DNA of 29,768 nucleotides from an uncultured Eubacteriales bacterium (GCA_934675045.1 CAKUPI010000002.1:1-29768); one strand, 5' to 3'. Shown: positions 1-8,615, numbered from the stretch's first letter. Made by a program: numbers and translations. Notes: generated by a model from the sequence alone, not told the origin.

Positions 1-1042
1 CGCGCTCGGCGCTGCGCTGCGCATCCCTGACGGCCTGCGGCACGATTTCGGCGCCGATGGCCCGCCCGGCCCGTTCCGCCAGATGCAGCGTAATGGTGCC
101 GATGCCGCAGAACAAATCGAGCGCCGTCTGCGTTTTGTCCAGCCCGGCCATGTCCACGGCCTCGCGGTACAGCGCCTCGGCCTGCCGGTGATTGACCTGA
201 TAAAAGGACAGGGGCGACAGCCAAAACTCCCACGGCCCCAGACGGTCCCGCAGCCGCTCCTCGCCCCACAGCGCAAAGACCTCGCGGCCCATCAGCCGGT
301 TGGTTTTGTCCGCATTGACCGAAACGAGCACACCGCACAGGTCCGGGCAGACGGCGCGGCACAGCTCGACCAGCCGCCCGGCCGCCGGCACGCGCGCCGT
401 GCGGGAAATCAGGCAGAGCTGACTGCCCTGCTCCCCCGTCCGGACAAATACGCTGCGCAAAAATCCCTTTCCGGTATCCTCGTTGTATTCACTCACTTTG
501 TTTTCGTCGGCCCAACGGCAGACGGCGCCGGCCAGCGCGGCGGCGCGGCTGTCCTGAATCAGACAGCTTGTAATGGGCACGATTTGATGGCTGCGGCTGC
601 GGTAAAACCCGAACACCGCCCGGCCGTCCTGCCGGCCAAAGGGGAAAATGGCCTTGTTGCGGTAGCCCGCAATCTGCGGCGAGGGCACGACGGGCGGAAC
701 CTTGGCGTCAAACCGGCCGAGACGGCGCAGCGCGTCCTCCACCCGCCTGCGCTTCAGCCACAGCTCCTCGTCATAGGACAAATGCTGAAAGTCGCAGCCG
801 CCGCAGCGCGCAAAAACGGGGCAGGCGGGCTGCACGCGGTGCTCCGACGGCTCGATCAGCTCCTCTACCCTGCCGTAGGCGCGGTTTTTCAGCACCTTGA
901 CAATGCGCACGGCGCACCGGTCGCCCCGCGCCGTGCCCGGCACAAAGACGGCCATGCCCCCGTCGCGCAAAACGCCCATGCCCTCGGCCGTATAGCCCTC
1001 TATCACGCCGGTCACCAAGTCGTTTTTCTTCCGTTTTGTCAT
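1..1042 (-). CDS. rlmD: 23S rRNA (uracil-C5)-methyltransferase, RlmD/RumA family (C-terminus cut by window edge)
   Basis: This TrmA/RumA-family enzyme transfers a methyl group from SAM to C5 of a uracil in 23S rRNA. The first 347 codons are present and the rest lies beyond base 1. An N-terminal TRAM-like region (about residues 5-65) is followed by the iron-sulfur ligands C74, C80 and C83 (CPVFARCGGC) and C160. This is essentially the same spacing as in E. coli RumA. The SAM-binding motif DLFCGIGTITLHLAE starts near residue 309. The catalytic Cys and the general-base Glu lie in the missing part. The ATG at 1042-1040 overlaps the stop of the upstream lipoprotein gene (ATGA), so the two are translationally coupled. 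Firmicutes may carry several paralogues of this family (RlmCD, YefA-like), so the exact target uracil is inferred. Confidence 0.9.
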   Translation of the reverse strand, partial: MTKRKKNDLVTGVIEGYTAEGMGVLRDGGMAVFVPGTARGDRCAVRIVKVLKNRAYGRVEELIEPSEHRVQPACPVFARCGGCDFQHLSYDEELWLKRRRVEDALRRLGRFDAKVPPVVPSPQIAGYRNKAIFPFGRQDGRAVFGFYRSRSHQIVPITSCLIQDSRAAALAGAVCRWADENKVSEYNEDTGKGFLRSVFVRTGEQGSQLCLISRTARVPAAGRLVELCRAVCPDLCGVLVSVNADKTNRLMGREVFALWGEERLRDRLGPWEFWLSPLSFYQVNHRQAEALYREAVDMAGLDKTQTALDLFCGIGTITLHLAERAGRAIGAEIVPQAVRDAQRSAER

Positions 1043-1908
1043 GACAGCATCCACTGTTCGTCCATCTTTCCTTCCAGTTCTTCATAGGGGATGTCAAAGC
1101 GCTGCACACCGCTGACAAACGGGCCGATGGAATAGGTCTGCCAGTACAGCGTCAGTCCGGTGTCGGTCAGCGCAAAGCAAAGGGGGTCGAAGGTGTCGGC
1201 CAGCAGCTCCCGGTAATTTTCGTAATACAAATCGGGCTGGGTTTCCATCCTGCGTTCGGCCAGCGCCGCCACCTTGTGGTGGATCAGGCCGAGCACATCC
1301 TGCTCCTCCATGGCCGAAAACAGGGTAAAGACCGACATTCGGCCGCCGTTTGCGGCGTCAAAGGTCTCGGCCAGCATGGCGTACGAGGGATGCACGCCCC
1401 CCGTCGACTCATACTGGTCGCGGATGACGGAAAAGACGGCGTCGTCGCTGCGGGTCACCTGATACCCGCTCTCCAGCGCATAGGGGGTAAAGGTCCCGCC
1501 GTTTTCCCTGGCCCAGGCGAGGGCCTCCCGCGACGTTTCCGTCAGCATGGTTTCACAGTAATAATCGATGTCGTCCATCCACATCTGATAATAGGCGGCT
1601 ATCTGCTCCGCGGCCTCCGTCCCCTCGGGCTTGGGCGCCGTCACGCTGACGTTCAAAAGCTCCTCCCCGGCGTCGCTGCTGTATGTTTTGTGCAGCGACA
1701 GCTCCCCGATGGTCGTCTCGGGCTTGGGATCGGGCGCGGGATCGGGCTGCGGCGCCGGGTCGACGGCGGGCGGAACCGGATCGTCGGGAGGCTCGGGCCG
1801 GCCGGGTCCGCAGGCGGACAGCGGCAGGCAGAGGGTCAGCGACAGCAGCAGCGCCCCCCATTTTCGAAGGCTTCGGGCCAAAGCGGCAGAGCGGTTTTCT
1901 GATTTCAC
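1039..1908 (-). CDS. Secreted lipoprotein with DUF3298/RsiV-like domain
   Basis: This 289-residue protein has a basic N-terminus, a hydrophobic segment (about 17-30) and a lipobox LSAC ending at C33, so it should be lipidated and anchored outside the membrane. A Pro/Asp-rich linker (about 36-64) is followed by a folded domain. That domain's spacing and motifs (an opening like LSLHKTYSSDAGEELLNVSVTAP, then GGVHPSYAMLAETFD, then FSAMEEQDVLGLI) resemble the DUF4163/DUF3298 domains of RsiV-type lysozyme-binding anti-sigma factors. No sigma-binding domain or transmembrane anchor is present, so it is not an anti-sigma factor itself. The GTG start at 1908 has AAAGGAG seven bases upstream. The 3' end overlaps the rRNA methyltransferase start by four bases. 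Its function is unknown; binding a cell-wall or peptide ligand is possible. Confidence 0.75.
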   Translation of the reverse strand: MKSENRSAALARSLRKWGALLLSLTLCLPLSACGPGRPEPPDDPVPPAVDPAPQPDPAPDPKPETTIGELSLHKTYSSDAGEELLNVSVTAPKPEGTEAAEQIAAYYQMWMDDIDYYCETMLTETSREALAWARENGGTFTPYALESGYQVTRSDDAVFSVIRDQYESTGGVHPSYAMLAETFDAANGGRMSVFTLFSAMEEQDVLGLIHHKVAALAERRMETQPDLYYENYRELLADTFDPLCFALTDTGLTLYWQTYSIGPFVSGVQRFDIPYEELEGKMDEQWMLS

Positions 1909-1945
1909 GGGGTTTCTCCTTTCACGCCGCGCGCGGAGGCGGCGC

Positions 1946-1968
1946 CCGGCGGGGCTGCTCCCCGCCGG
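1946..1968 (-). other. GC-rich intercistronic hairpin
   Basis: A perfect 9-bp inverted repeat (CCGGCGGGG, five-base loop, CCCCGCCGG) lies in the 75-bp gap between the second S9 peptidase and the lipoprotein gene. No T-tract follows on either strand, so it is more likely an mRNA-stability or processing element than a terminator. Confidence 0.5.
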
Positions 1969-1983
1969 ACGGTGCGGAATGTG

Positions 1984-3960
1984 TTATTTCAAATGCTTGT
2001 CGAACCAGCCCAGCATTTCGGTGTGGCGGCGCACACGGTGGCTGGGCTTGCCCAGCGTGATCATGACATGGCTGTCGCCCTCGAAGAGCACCAGCCGCGT
2101 TTCGACTCCCAGGCTTTGCAGGGCGGCGTACATTTGCAGCGCCTGATCGAGCGGGCAGCGGTAGTCGGCCATATACTGCAAAAACAGGGTCGGCGTTTTC
2201 ACCTTGTCGGCGTACTGAAGGGGCGACGAGCGCCACATCCCCTCGTAGTTGTCCCACGGCGTGCCGCCCTGCGTCGTCGAAACAAACCGGGGGATGTCGC
2301 AGCAGCCGTACATGGTGATCCAGTTGGAGATGGAGCACTGCGCCACACCGGCCTTAAAGCGGTCGGTGTGCCCGATGATCCAGTTGGTCATGAACCCGCC
2401 GTACGAGGCGCCGGTAACGCCCATGCGCTCGCCGTCCAGCTGCGGATAGCCCTCAAGCGCCGCGTCGACAAAGTCCATCAAATCGTCAAAGTCGATGGTG
2501 CCGTAACGGCCGTTGATGTCGGCAAAGGCGCGGCTGCGGCTGCTGCTTCCGCGCGGGTTGCAGTAGATGACGGCATAGCCCTGCGCGGCCATGACCTGCG
2601 CGTCAAAGGACAGCGTTCCCTGATACTGTCCGCGCGGGCCGCCGTGAATGAGCAGAATCACCGGCACCTTGCCCTGCTGCGCCTCGGGCGGCAGCAGCAC
2701 CCAGCCGTCCAGATCGACGCCGTCGCGGCTGCTGAAGGGCAGGTAGCTCGGCTGCACCAGCTCGTATTTCCGCATGATAGCGTCGTTGAGGTGCGTAAGC
2801 CGTTCGGCGCTGCCGCCGCTCAGCGCAAAGATCTCCATCATGCCGAAGGCGGGCAGGCCGGCGCACAGCACGCGGCCGCCCTCCTCCACGGCGAAGTGGT
2901 GAACCCATACGTCCTCGCCGCTCAGGCGCTCCGGCTGTCCGCCCGACGCCATGCGGAACAGGTGCGCGCCCCGGCGGTCGCTCTTGGTGAAGTACAGCTG
3001 CCCGCCCTTTCCGGCAAACATCGTTCCGCCGCCGCGGCAGGCGTCGCCCGAGTTCTGAAACCCGAGGTCCTCCTCGACGGCAAGCTCCAGCCCGGGCTGC
3101 CCGCCCATGGCGTCCACCGACCAGATGTCGGTGTTAAACTGGCTGTCCGAGGTGGTGTACCACACGCGGCCGCCGGCCTCGGCGATGCTGCCGATCGGCT
3201 TGCCCGGGCGGCAAAGCTCACGGGTTTCCCCCGACGCGGCGGAGTAGGCGTAAACCGCCTCGTCAAAGGCCTGCGCCACCGTATAGCTCTCGCCGCCGTA
3301 ATAAATCTCTCTGCCGTCCTGCGAAACGCAGAAGCAGGTCACGCCGAAGTTCGGCTCCGTCACGGCGCCGAGCGCGCCGCCGGCCATGTCGTATACATAC
3401 AGCCGCGTGCGCGTTTTGTTGATGTAGCCCCGGCCGTCGGCGCGGTAGGGGAACTCGTCGCACACCTCGTAATCGCGCTCGGCGCGGATGGCGGCCAGCG
3501 CCTTTTGCAGCGCCTCGCCGGAAAGCCCGCTTAAATCGGGGCGCGACAGGTCGTGCTTGGCGACGATGAGCAGCTTTCCGTCGGCCAGCGCGTACACCTG
3601 GCCCGCCGCAATGGGCAGGCGGAAAAGCTCGCCGGCCTCGCCGCCGTCCACCGGCAGGCGGTAAAAGGCCGTCAGCTCCTCGCCGGCCTCCACCCGCTCG
3701 CGGTCCTTTTTGCCGCGCAGGCCGGGGAAGAGCAGCGCCCGCCCCTCGTCGATAAAGCAGAAGCTGCTCTCGCTTCCGGTAAAGGTCATCTGCCTGATTT
3801 CGCCGGTGCAGGTATCCAGCATGTGCAAAAAGCAGTCGTATCCGTCTTTTTCCAGATTGGGACGGTGCGTGACAAAGGCGGCGTGCCCCTTCGCGGGAGA
3901 CAGCGTCAGGTTGGCAATGCTGACAATATCGCCGATGCAGTCTTTCTGGAATCGCTTCAT
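1984..3960 (-). CDS. S9 family serine peptidase (acylaminoacyl-peptidase/dipeptidyl-peptidase type), copy 2
   Basis: A 658-residue prolyl-oligopeptidase-clan enzyme that cleaves short peptides or acyl-amino acids from peptide N-termini. It has no signal peptide, so it should be cytoplasmic. An N-terminal beta-propeller-like region (about 15-400) precedes an alpha/beta-hydrolase domain. That domain has HGGPRG near 439, the nucleophile elbow GASYGG with S519, the acid D599 in ADYRCP and H631 in GDSH, in the canonical order. It is a full-length paralogue of the gene immediately upstream (4013-6004). The two share FMTNWIIGHTDRF-like, CNPRGS and HRVRR motifs, so this is a tandem duplication with divergent propellers. 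The ATG at 3960 has GAAGGAGA about ten bases upstream. The 52-bp gap to the upstream gene suggests cotranscription. The exact cleavage specificity cannot be read from sequence. Confidence 0.92.
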   Translation of the reverse strand: MKRFQKDCIGDIVSIANLTLSPAKGHAAFVTHRPNLEKDGYDCFLHMLDTCTGEIRQMTFTGSESSFCFIDEGRALLFPGLRGKKDRERVEAGEELTAFYRLPVDGGEAGELFRLPIAAGQVYALADGKLLIVAKHDLSRPDLSGLSGEALQKALAAIRAERDYEVCDEFPYRADGRGYINKTRTRLYVYDMAGGALGAVTEPNFGVTCFCVSQDGREIYYGGESYTVAQAFDEAVYAYSAASGETRELCRPGKPIGSIAEAGGRVWYTTSDSQFNTDIWSVDAMGGQPGLELAVEEDLGFQNSGDACRGGGTMFAGKGGQLYFTKSDRRGAHLFRMASGGQPERLSGEDVWVHHFAVEEGGRVLCAGLPAFGMMEIFALSGGSAERLTHLNDAIMRKYELVQPSYLPFSSRDGVDLDGWVLLPPEAQQGKVPVILLIHGGPRGQYQGTLSFDAQVMAAQGYAVIYCNPRGSSSRSRAFADINGRYGTIDFDDLMDFVDAALEGYPQLDGERMGVTGASYGGFMTNWIIGHTDRFKAGVAQCSISNWITMYGCCDIPRFVSTTQGGTPWDNYEGMWRSSPLQYADKVKTPTLFLQYMADYRCPLDQALQMYAALQSLGVETRLVLFEGDSHVMITLGKPSHRVRRHTEMLGWFDKHLK

Positions 3961-4012
3961 ACAATAACCCTCTCCTTCTATCTCAGGCGGCCTCTGTTTC
4001 AGCCGTCCCGCT

Positions 4013-6004
4013 TTATTTCAGATGACTGTCAAACCAGCCGGCAATTTCCTCGAGACGGCGGACGCGGTGCTGCGGCTTTCCGTTTCGCGACAAGCCGTGG
4101 CTTTCGCCCTTGAACAAAACCATGCGCGTCTCGACGCCGTGCGCGATCAGGGCGCGGTACAGGCTGTACGCCTCGGGCGCCGGGCAGCGGTAGTCCTCAA
4201 ACGAGTGAATGATCAGCGTCGGCGTTTTCACCTTGTCAAGGTCAAACAGCGGCGAATGGGCGCGCAGCGCGCACTCGTTTTCCCAGGGCAGGCCGCCCTG
4301 CTCGTGCTTGTCAAACCAGCCGCCCAGGTCGCTGACGCCGAAAAAGCCCGTCCAGTAGGTAATGCTGCGGCAGCTGGCCGCCGCGGCAAAGCGATCGGTG
4401 TGGCCGATGACCCAGTTGGTCATAAACCCGCCGTAGCTGCCGCCCGTAATGCCGAGGCGCTTCTCGTCGATGGCGGGGTAGGCCTTGAGCACCTCGTCGG
4501 TGAAGGCCATGACGTCGTCATAGTCGATGCTGCCCCACCTGCCGGACAGATCGGCAAAGGCGTCGCCGCGCGTCGCGCTGCCGCGCGGGTTGCAGTAGAA
4601 CACAAAGTACCCGCGCGAGGCAAAGACCTGCATTTCATGGCTGAAGGCGTTGCAGTAGGCGCCGCGCGGACCGCCGTGCACCGACAGGATGGCGGGGTAG
4701 GTTTTCGCGGGATCAAAGCCCTGCGGCTTGAGCACCCAGCCGTCGATGCGCACGCCGTCGGCGTTGACGAAAGAGAGCGGCTCGCCCTTGGGGGCGTCCT
4801 CGAAGGTCCCCGCGTTGAAGCCTGTCAAAGCGCGCGCCTCGCCGCCGCTGATGTCGTAGACCTCCTGCAGCCCGCCGGGGACAAAGCCGACCGCCAGCAG
4901 GCTGTCGCCCGCCTTTTCAAAGGACAGCACGTTAAGCTCGCCCGCGCTTATCGGGCGCAGCTCCCGCTCGCCCGGCCGCCACGCGCTGAGTCGGGCGCGG
5001 TATTCGCGGCTGGTGACGAGATAAATGTCCTCTCCCACGGTTTTCAGGCTTTCGCCGCCCATGTTGACCTCGAAGATCACGTCGGCGCCCAGCTCCTCGT
5101 CCAGCGGCAGCGCGAGCGCCAGCTCGCCCTTTTCCTCGTCGAAGGTAAAGAGCTTGGCCGAGCGCAAATCGAGCGTTTCGCCGTGGATGTGGCCCGCAAC
5201 GACGATTTTCCCCTGCCAGAATACGATTCGGCCGAACTCGTGCCCGCGGCACGGAATGAGGGTTTCCGTTTCGCCGTTTTGCAGACAGACCCTGTACAGG
5301 CCCTGCTCGTTGATGCGCCAGTCCTTGACGTCGTTTCCCGCAAAGACGACGCTTTTCCTGTCGGGCGCGACGGCGTAGGCGCCGACGTCCATGTTGGGCG
5401 CGGTCAGCGGCCAAAAGGCCCCCGTCTTTTCGCTGTAAACGGACAGGCGGGTGCGCTTTTTGTTGACCAGCCCCCGCCCGTCAAACCAGAAGGGCATCTC
5501 GTCAAAGACGTGGAACTCCTCCGATTCCTTTTTCCAGCGCGCCAGCAGCTGCGCGCGCTGCTCCCCCTTGACGCCGCTAAGGTCGGGGCGGGTCAGGTCA
5601 CAGCGGTGCCGGACCAGCCACAGCCCCTCGCCCAGGCTTTCAATTTTCGAGGCCTGCGCCTCCAGGCGAAAGGCCTCGCAGGCCTCGCCGCCCGACAGCG
5701 GAAGCCGGTAATAAACGGTCAGCTCCTCGCCGCGGTCGACGGCCTGCCGGTCGGCGTCGTTTCGCAGCGCGGGAAAGAGAATGCCCTGCCCGTCGTCGCA
5801 GAAGGCGTATCCGGCGCCGCCCTCTTCGGTCAGCGCACGGCATTTCCCCGTCTTGAGCTCAAGCAGGTAAAGACGTGTTTTGTAGCAGTTTTCGTCGACG
5901 TCGGCCTGTGTGACGCAAAAAGCGGCCAGCTTTCCGTCGGGCGAAGCGTGCAGTTCCGATATGCCCTTCAGCTTTTCAAAGTCCCTGGTGGTAATGGCAT
6001 CCAT
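4013..6004 (-). CDS. S9 family serine peptidase (acylaminoacyl-peptidase/dipeptidyl-peptidase type), copy 1
   Basis: A 663-residue cytoplasmic peptidase of the prolyl-oligopeptidase clan. A degenerate beta-propeller (about 15-400) should restrict access to short peptides. The C-terminal hydrolase domain carries HGGPRG (about 443), the nucleophile S523 in GGSYGG, D604 in EDYRCP and H636 in GESHG. All triad residues are present, so activity is expected. It is paralogous to the adjacent downstream gene. The hydrolase domains are similar and the propellers much less so, which suggests complementary substrate ranges. The start ATG at 6004 has AGAGGTG seven bases upstream. A gap of 37 bp to the acyltransferase gene fits one transcript. 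Confidence 0.92.
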   Translation of the reverse strand: MDAITTRDFEKLKGISELHASPDGKLAAFCVTQADVDENCYKTRLYLLELKTGKCRALTEEGGAGYAFCDDGQGILFPALRNDADRQAVDRGEELTVYYRLPLSGGEACEAFRLEAQASKIESLGEGLWLVRHRCDLTRPDLSGVKGEQRAQLLARWKKESEEFHVFDEMPFWFDGRGLVNKKRTRLSVYSEKTGAFWPLTAPNMDVGAYAVAPDRKSVVFAGNDVKDWRINEQGLYRVCLQNGETETLIPCRGHEFGRIVFWQGKIVVAGHIHGETLDLRSAKLFTFDEEKGELALALPLDEELGADVIFEVNMGGESLKTVGEDIYLVTSREYRARLSAWRPGERELRPISAGELNVLSFEKAGDSLLAVGFVPGGLQEVYDISGGEARALTGFNAGTFEDAPKGEPLSFVNADGVRIDGWVLKPQGFDPAKTYPAILSVHGGPRGAYCNAFSHEMQVFASRGYFVFYCNPRGSATRGDAFADLSGRWGSIDYDDVMAFTDEVLKAYPAIDEKRLGITGGSYGGFMTNWVIGHTDRFAAAASCRSITYWTGFFGVSDLGGWFDKHEQGGLPWENECALRAHSPLFDLDKVKTPTLIIHSFEDYRCPAPEAYSLYRALIAHGVETRMVLFKGESHGLSRNGKPQHRVRRLEEIAGWFDSHLK

Positions 6005-6041
6005 TGTTTACACCTCTTTCTTTGATCGTTGTATATAAAGC

Positions 6042-7256
6042 TTACTTGCTTTCCCGCGTGTTTTGCCCGAGCGCTCGCCCGTGCAGGTACTCCTGGGCCA
6101 GCTTCCACTCGGCGACGCTGCGGCCCTCTGCGGGGTACAGGCGCAGCGTCCCCCGCTCGCCCGCCTCCAGCTCGAGGTACGCGCCGGGCACGCAGCGCAT
6201 TCCCGCCAGCGCCCGGTTCGGCACGCGCACGGGCTGTCCGCCGCGCGGCGTGTAGCAAAACTCCCGCTCGTCCAGCGCGATCTCCCCCTCGCCGTCGGGC
6301 ACAAAGCCCCTGCCGTCCCAACGGCGGCAGCGCGCGGCGCTCTTCATGCCGAAATTGCCGGCGCGCAGGCGCCCCTCCCAGTCGCGCCGCAGCATGTCGA
6401 CCCACTGCGGCAGCGTTTCGGGCAGCACGGAGCCCGCGTCGGCGTGCAGACGCATGTCGGCGCCCACCTCTCCGCCGTTGCCGCAATGGGCACAGCACAC
6501 CCGCCCGCCCCGGACGCGGTAGGTATACCGCGCCCCGCAGCGCGGGCACAGGCAGAGGATATTCTGATAGCCGCGGGCGCGGTGGCCGGAATAAAACCGC
6601 GCCCCCGTCTCCCGCTGCCAGCGGTATTCGTCGTAGTCAATGGCCCTGCACACGGCGGCGTACACTTCCCCGTCCGTCAGGCCGCTTAGCTGCTCTGCCG
6701 TAAACAGCATCCCGAGCCGGGCGTCGATGCGCCCGCGGTTGAGCCCTTTGGCAAAGCGACTTCGCGTAAAAAAGCCGCCGTGCAGCTGAAGCGCCGCGAC
6801 GTCGGCGCCGCTTTTTCTGATCAGCCGGACGACGGCGTCGCTCACCGCGCCGGGGCGGCCCTGCATGGAGGTCTGCCCGGCGGGATAAAGGCACACCGCC
6901 CCGCCCGCCTTGAGCACCCGCAAAACCGAGACAATGCACCGCGGATCGGCATGAAACTGCACCTTGGGGATGACGCCCATGGCGTGCAGCAGGGGCGCCA
7001 GCAGCGGACGGCGGAAAAAGCTTTCCGAGCAGACAAAGTGCAGGCGGCGCGGCAAAAGGGCGGCCGCCGTGACGGCAAAGTCGCTCAGGCCCTGATGCGA
7101 GCACAGCACCAAAAGCGGCCCTTTCTGCGGGATTTCCCCGCGGCGCTCGACGCGCAGGCCGCACACCAGCCGCAGAAAGGCCCCGGCAACCCCCGCCGCC
7201 GCGCCGTACAGCAGCCTTGCAGGCTCCCTGATTTTGCGATATTTTTCCGGTTTCAA
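6042..7256 (-). CDS. PlsC-like 1-acyl-glycerol-3-phosphate acyltransferase with C-terminal zinc ribbon
   Basis: Predicted to acylate a lysophospholipid at the inner membrane face. Residues about 35-185 form a PlsC-type domain. The HX4D catalytic motif is present (H54-D59 in SHQGLSD), but the usual PEGTRS block reads PAGQTS (125-130), lacking the Glu. A zinc ribbon follows (C237, C240, C255, C258; CPRCG and CAHCG). The tail of about 140 residues ends in a beta-rich segment of unknown fold, so the 404 residues far exceed a plain PlsC (about 240). The reading frame stays open to 7586. However, a good promoter lies at 7305-7333, so the TTG at 7256 with GGAGG eight bases upstream is taken as the start. 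It heads the five-gene minus-strand run. The acyltransferase call is firm; its substrate is not known. Confidence 0.8.
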   Translation of the reverse strand: MKPEKYRKIREPARLLYGAAAGVAGAFLRLVCGLRVERRGEIPQKGPLLVLCSHQGLSDFAVTAAALLPRRLHFVCSESFFRRPLLAPLLHAMGVIPKVQFHADPRCIVSVLRVLKAGGAVCLYPAGQTSMQGRPGAVSDAVVRLIRKSGADVAALQLHGGFFTRSRFAKGLNRGRIDARLGMLFTAEQLSGLTDGEVYAAVCRAIDYDEYRWQRETGARFYSGHRARGYQNILCLCPRCGARYTYRVRGGRVCCAHCGNGGEVGADMRLHADAGSVLPETLPQWVDMLRRDWEGRLRAGNFGMKSAARCRRWDGRGFVPDGEGEIALDEREFCYTPRGGQPVRVPNRALAGMRCVPGAYLELEAGERGTLRLYPAEGRSVAEWKLAQEYLHGRALGQNTRESK

Positions 7257-7304
7257 GCCAGATTCCTCCGCTTCGGGCGCTGCCGCGCGCCGGTATACGG
7301 ATTC

Positions 7305-7333
7305 ATTATAGTGTATTTCGACCAGTTTGTAAA
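7305..7333 (-). promoter_or_regulatory. Sigma-A promoter of the acyltransferase-peptidase gene run
   Basis: On the minus strand, TTTACA (7333-7328) is followed by exactly 17 bp and then a perfect TATAAT (7310-7305). Transcription should begin near 7298. This excludes any upstream start codon for the acyltransferase, including the TTG at 7337, which has a Shine-Dalgarno-like AAGGAG. Confidence 0.75.
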
Positions 7334-7412
7334 TCAAAAAACCGCTCCTTTTTGTCTGCCCTATCGCCCCTGCCCGGCACCGCCCTTTTGGGAAAATTAC
7401 ATTTTTTTCTGC

Positions 7413-7441
7413 TTGCGCTTCCTTTTTCGGTGCATTACAAT
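7413..7441 (+). promoter_or_regulatory. Likely promoter of the cell-wall amidase gene
   Basis: TTGCGC (7413-7418), 17 bp, TACAAT (7436-7441), with the amidase ATG 44 bases downstream. The -35 is only a half match. It lies back-to-back with the minus-strand promoter at 7305-7333, with about 80 bp between the -35 boxes. Confidence 0.55.
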
Positions 7442-7485
7442 AAAACGGTAGCCATTTTGCCGAATACCCGCGAAAGGAACCCCTT

Positions 7486-8577
7486 ATGAAACCGACGCAT
7501 CGCCCCCTTCTCGTTTTGGCCTGTCTCCTTCTTCTGCTCGTTTCCGCCCCGGTGTCCGCCGCGCCCGAAACGGCGCTGCGCCACACCCAGTCCTCGCTGC
7601 TGTACGGCGAGGAAACGACCTTTTACAGCTATCTGCTCGACAGTGAAAATTACGTCCGCCTGCGCGACCTCGCCTGGGATTTTCAGGACCGCCCCGGCGC
7701 CTTTTCCGTCGACTGGGACCGCGCCTCCTCCACCGTCACGCTGATGACAGGCGGCGAATACCTGCCCATCGGCACGGAAAACAGCCCGCACGAGCAGGGC
7801 CCCGTCGCGCTTGACAGCATCCTTGACGCGACCAGCACCCTGCTGATCGACGGCGAAGAGGCCGCGCTGCGCTCCTACCTCATCGACGGCAGCCATTACT
7901 ACAACCTGCGCGATCTCTGCGTCGCTCTGGACGTCCCCGTGTGGTGGGACGGCGCGCGGCGCATGGCCGTCGTCGGCGGCAACCCGGTCTTTCGGGACAA
8001 AACCGTTCTGATCGACGCCGGTCACGGCGGCTCGGAGACCGGCGCCCTCTCCCCCTGGCTGGGCCGTGAAGAGTCCCTCAATTACGAGGTGGCCGATTCC
8101 CTTGCCTTTCTGCTGCGCGCCGCCGGCTGCAATGTCGTGGAAACCCGCGGCCCGTTTGACACCGTGCTCCTGACCGAGCGCATGGCGCAAATCGCCGAGC
8201 TGCGGCCCGATTTGGTGCTCAGCGTTCACCACAACGCCTCCGACTCCCACGCCCGTTTCGGCGCGACGGTGCTGGCGCAGGTCGGCGATCAGCCGGGCGG
8301 CCCCTCCCGTCAGCTGGCCGAGCTGCTCAACGAGCGCTTTGCCGCGCAGGGGCGCCCGGTCAACGATATTCTCTTCCGCACCAACTCGGCGGGCCGCGAT
8401 TACTACGGGCTGCTGCGCGCCGCGTACAAGGCGGGCGTCCCCGCCGTCATCACCGAATACGCCTTTATCGACCACGAGGACGACTGGACGGCCGTCGACT
8501 CCCCCGAAAAGCGCCGGGCCGAAGCCGAAGCCATTTATCTGGCCGTCGCCGACTGGTTTGCCGCCCGGCTCTCCTGA
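7486..8577 (+). CDS. Secreted N-acetylmuramoyl-L-alanine amidase (Amidase_3) with copper-amine-oxidase-N-like domains
   Basis: A zinc amidase that cuts the bond between MurNAc and the L-Ala of peptidoglycan stem peptides, for wall turnover or daughter-cell separation. The 363-residue protein starts with a signal peptide (about 1-25, cleavage near VSAAP). Two repeats follow (about 40-90 and 120-165), each with an LRDL core and a VxWD or VWWDG turn. They resemble the copper amine oxidase N-terminal domain often found on clostridial exported proteins. The catalytic domain (about 172-363) has H180 in DAGHGG, E195, H248 in SVHHN and E324 in ITEYA, the expected zinc and catalytic residues. The ATG at 7486 is preceded by AAAGGA. 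It is monocistronic: its own promoter lies upstream and a strong terminator 10 bp downstream. Confidence 0.93.
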   Translation: MKPTHRPLLVLACLLLLLVSAPVSAAPETALRHTQSSLLYGEETTFYSYLLDSENYVRLRDLAWDFQDRPGAFSVDWDRASSTVTLMTGGEYLPIGTENSPHEQGPVALDSILDATSTLLIDGEEAALRSYLIDGSHYYNLRDLCVALDVPVWWDGARRMAVVGGNPVFRDKTVLIDAGHGGSETGALSPWLGREESLNYEVADSLAFLLRAAGCNVVETRGPFDTVLLTERMAQIAELRPDLVLSVHHNASDSHARFGATVLAQVGDQPGGPSRQLAELLNERFAAQGRPVNDILFRTNSAGRDYYGLLRAAYKAGVPAVITEYAFIDHEDDWTAVDSPEKRRAEAEAIYLAVADWFAARLS

Positions 8578-8587
8578 CAAAAAACAT

Positions 8588-8615
8588 GCGGGCAGCCGCC
8601 GGCTGTCCGCTTTTT
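8588..8615 (+). terminator. Rho-independent terminator of the amidase gene
   Basis: Stem 8588-8597 pairs with 8601-8610 (10 bp with one G-U), the loop is three bases, and TTTTT follows at 8611-8615. Confidence 0.88.

Noticed and set aside
83..1087. Plus-strand open frame of 334 codons
   Set aside because: It is the antisense shadow of the rRNA methyltransferase gene; its Arg/Ala/Pro/His-rich product has no family features, and the minus-strand protein has full family motifs.
1972..3534. Plus-strand open frame of 520 codons
   Set aside because: Antisense to an S9 peptidase with intact triad; composition typical of GC-rich shadow frames and no ribosome site.
4022..6025. Plus-strand open frame of 667 codons
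   Set aside because: Covers the first S9 peptidase in antisense; length comes from low stop-codon frequency in GC-rich DNA.
7435..8580. Minus-strand open frame of 381 codons
   Set aside because: Antisense to the cell-wall amidase, which has a signal peptide and all zinc ligands.
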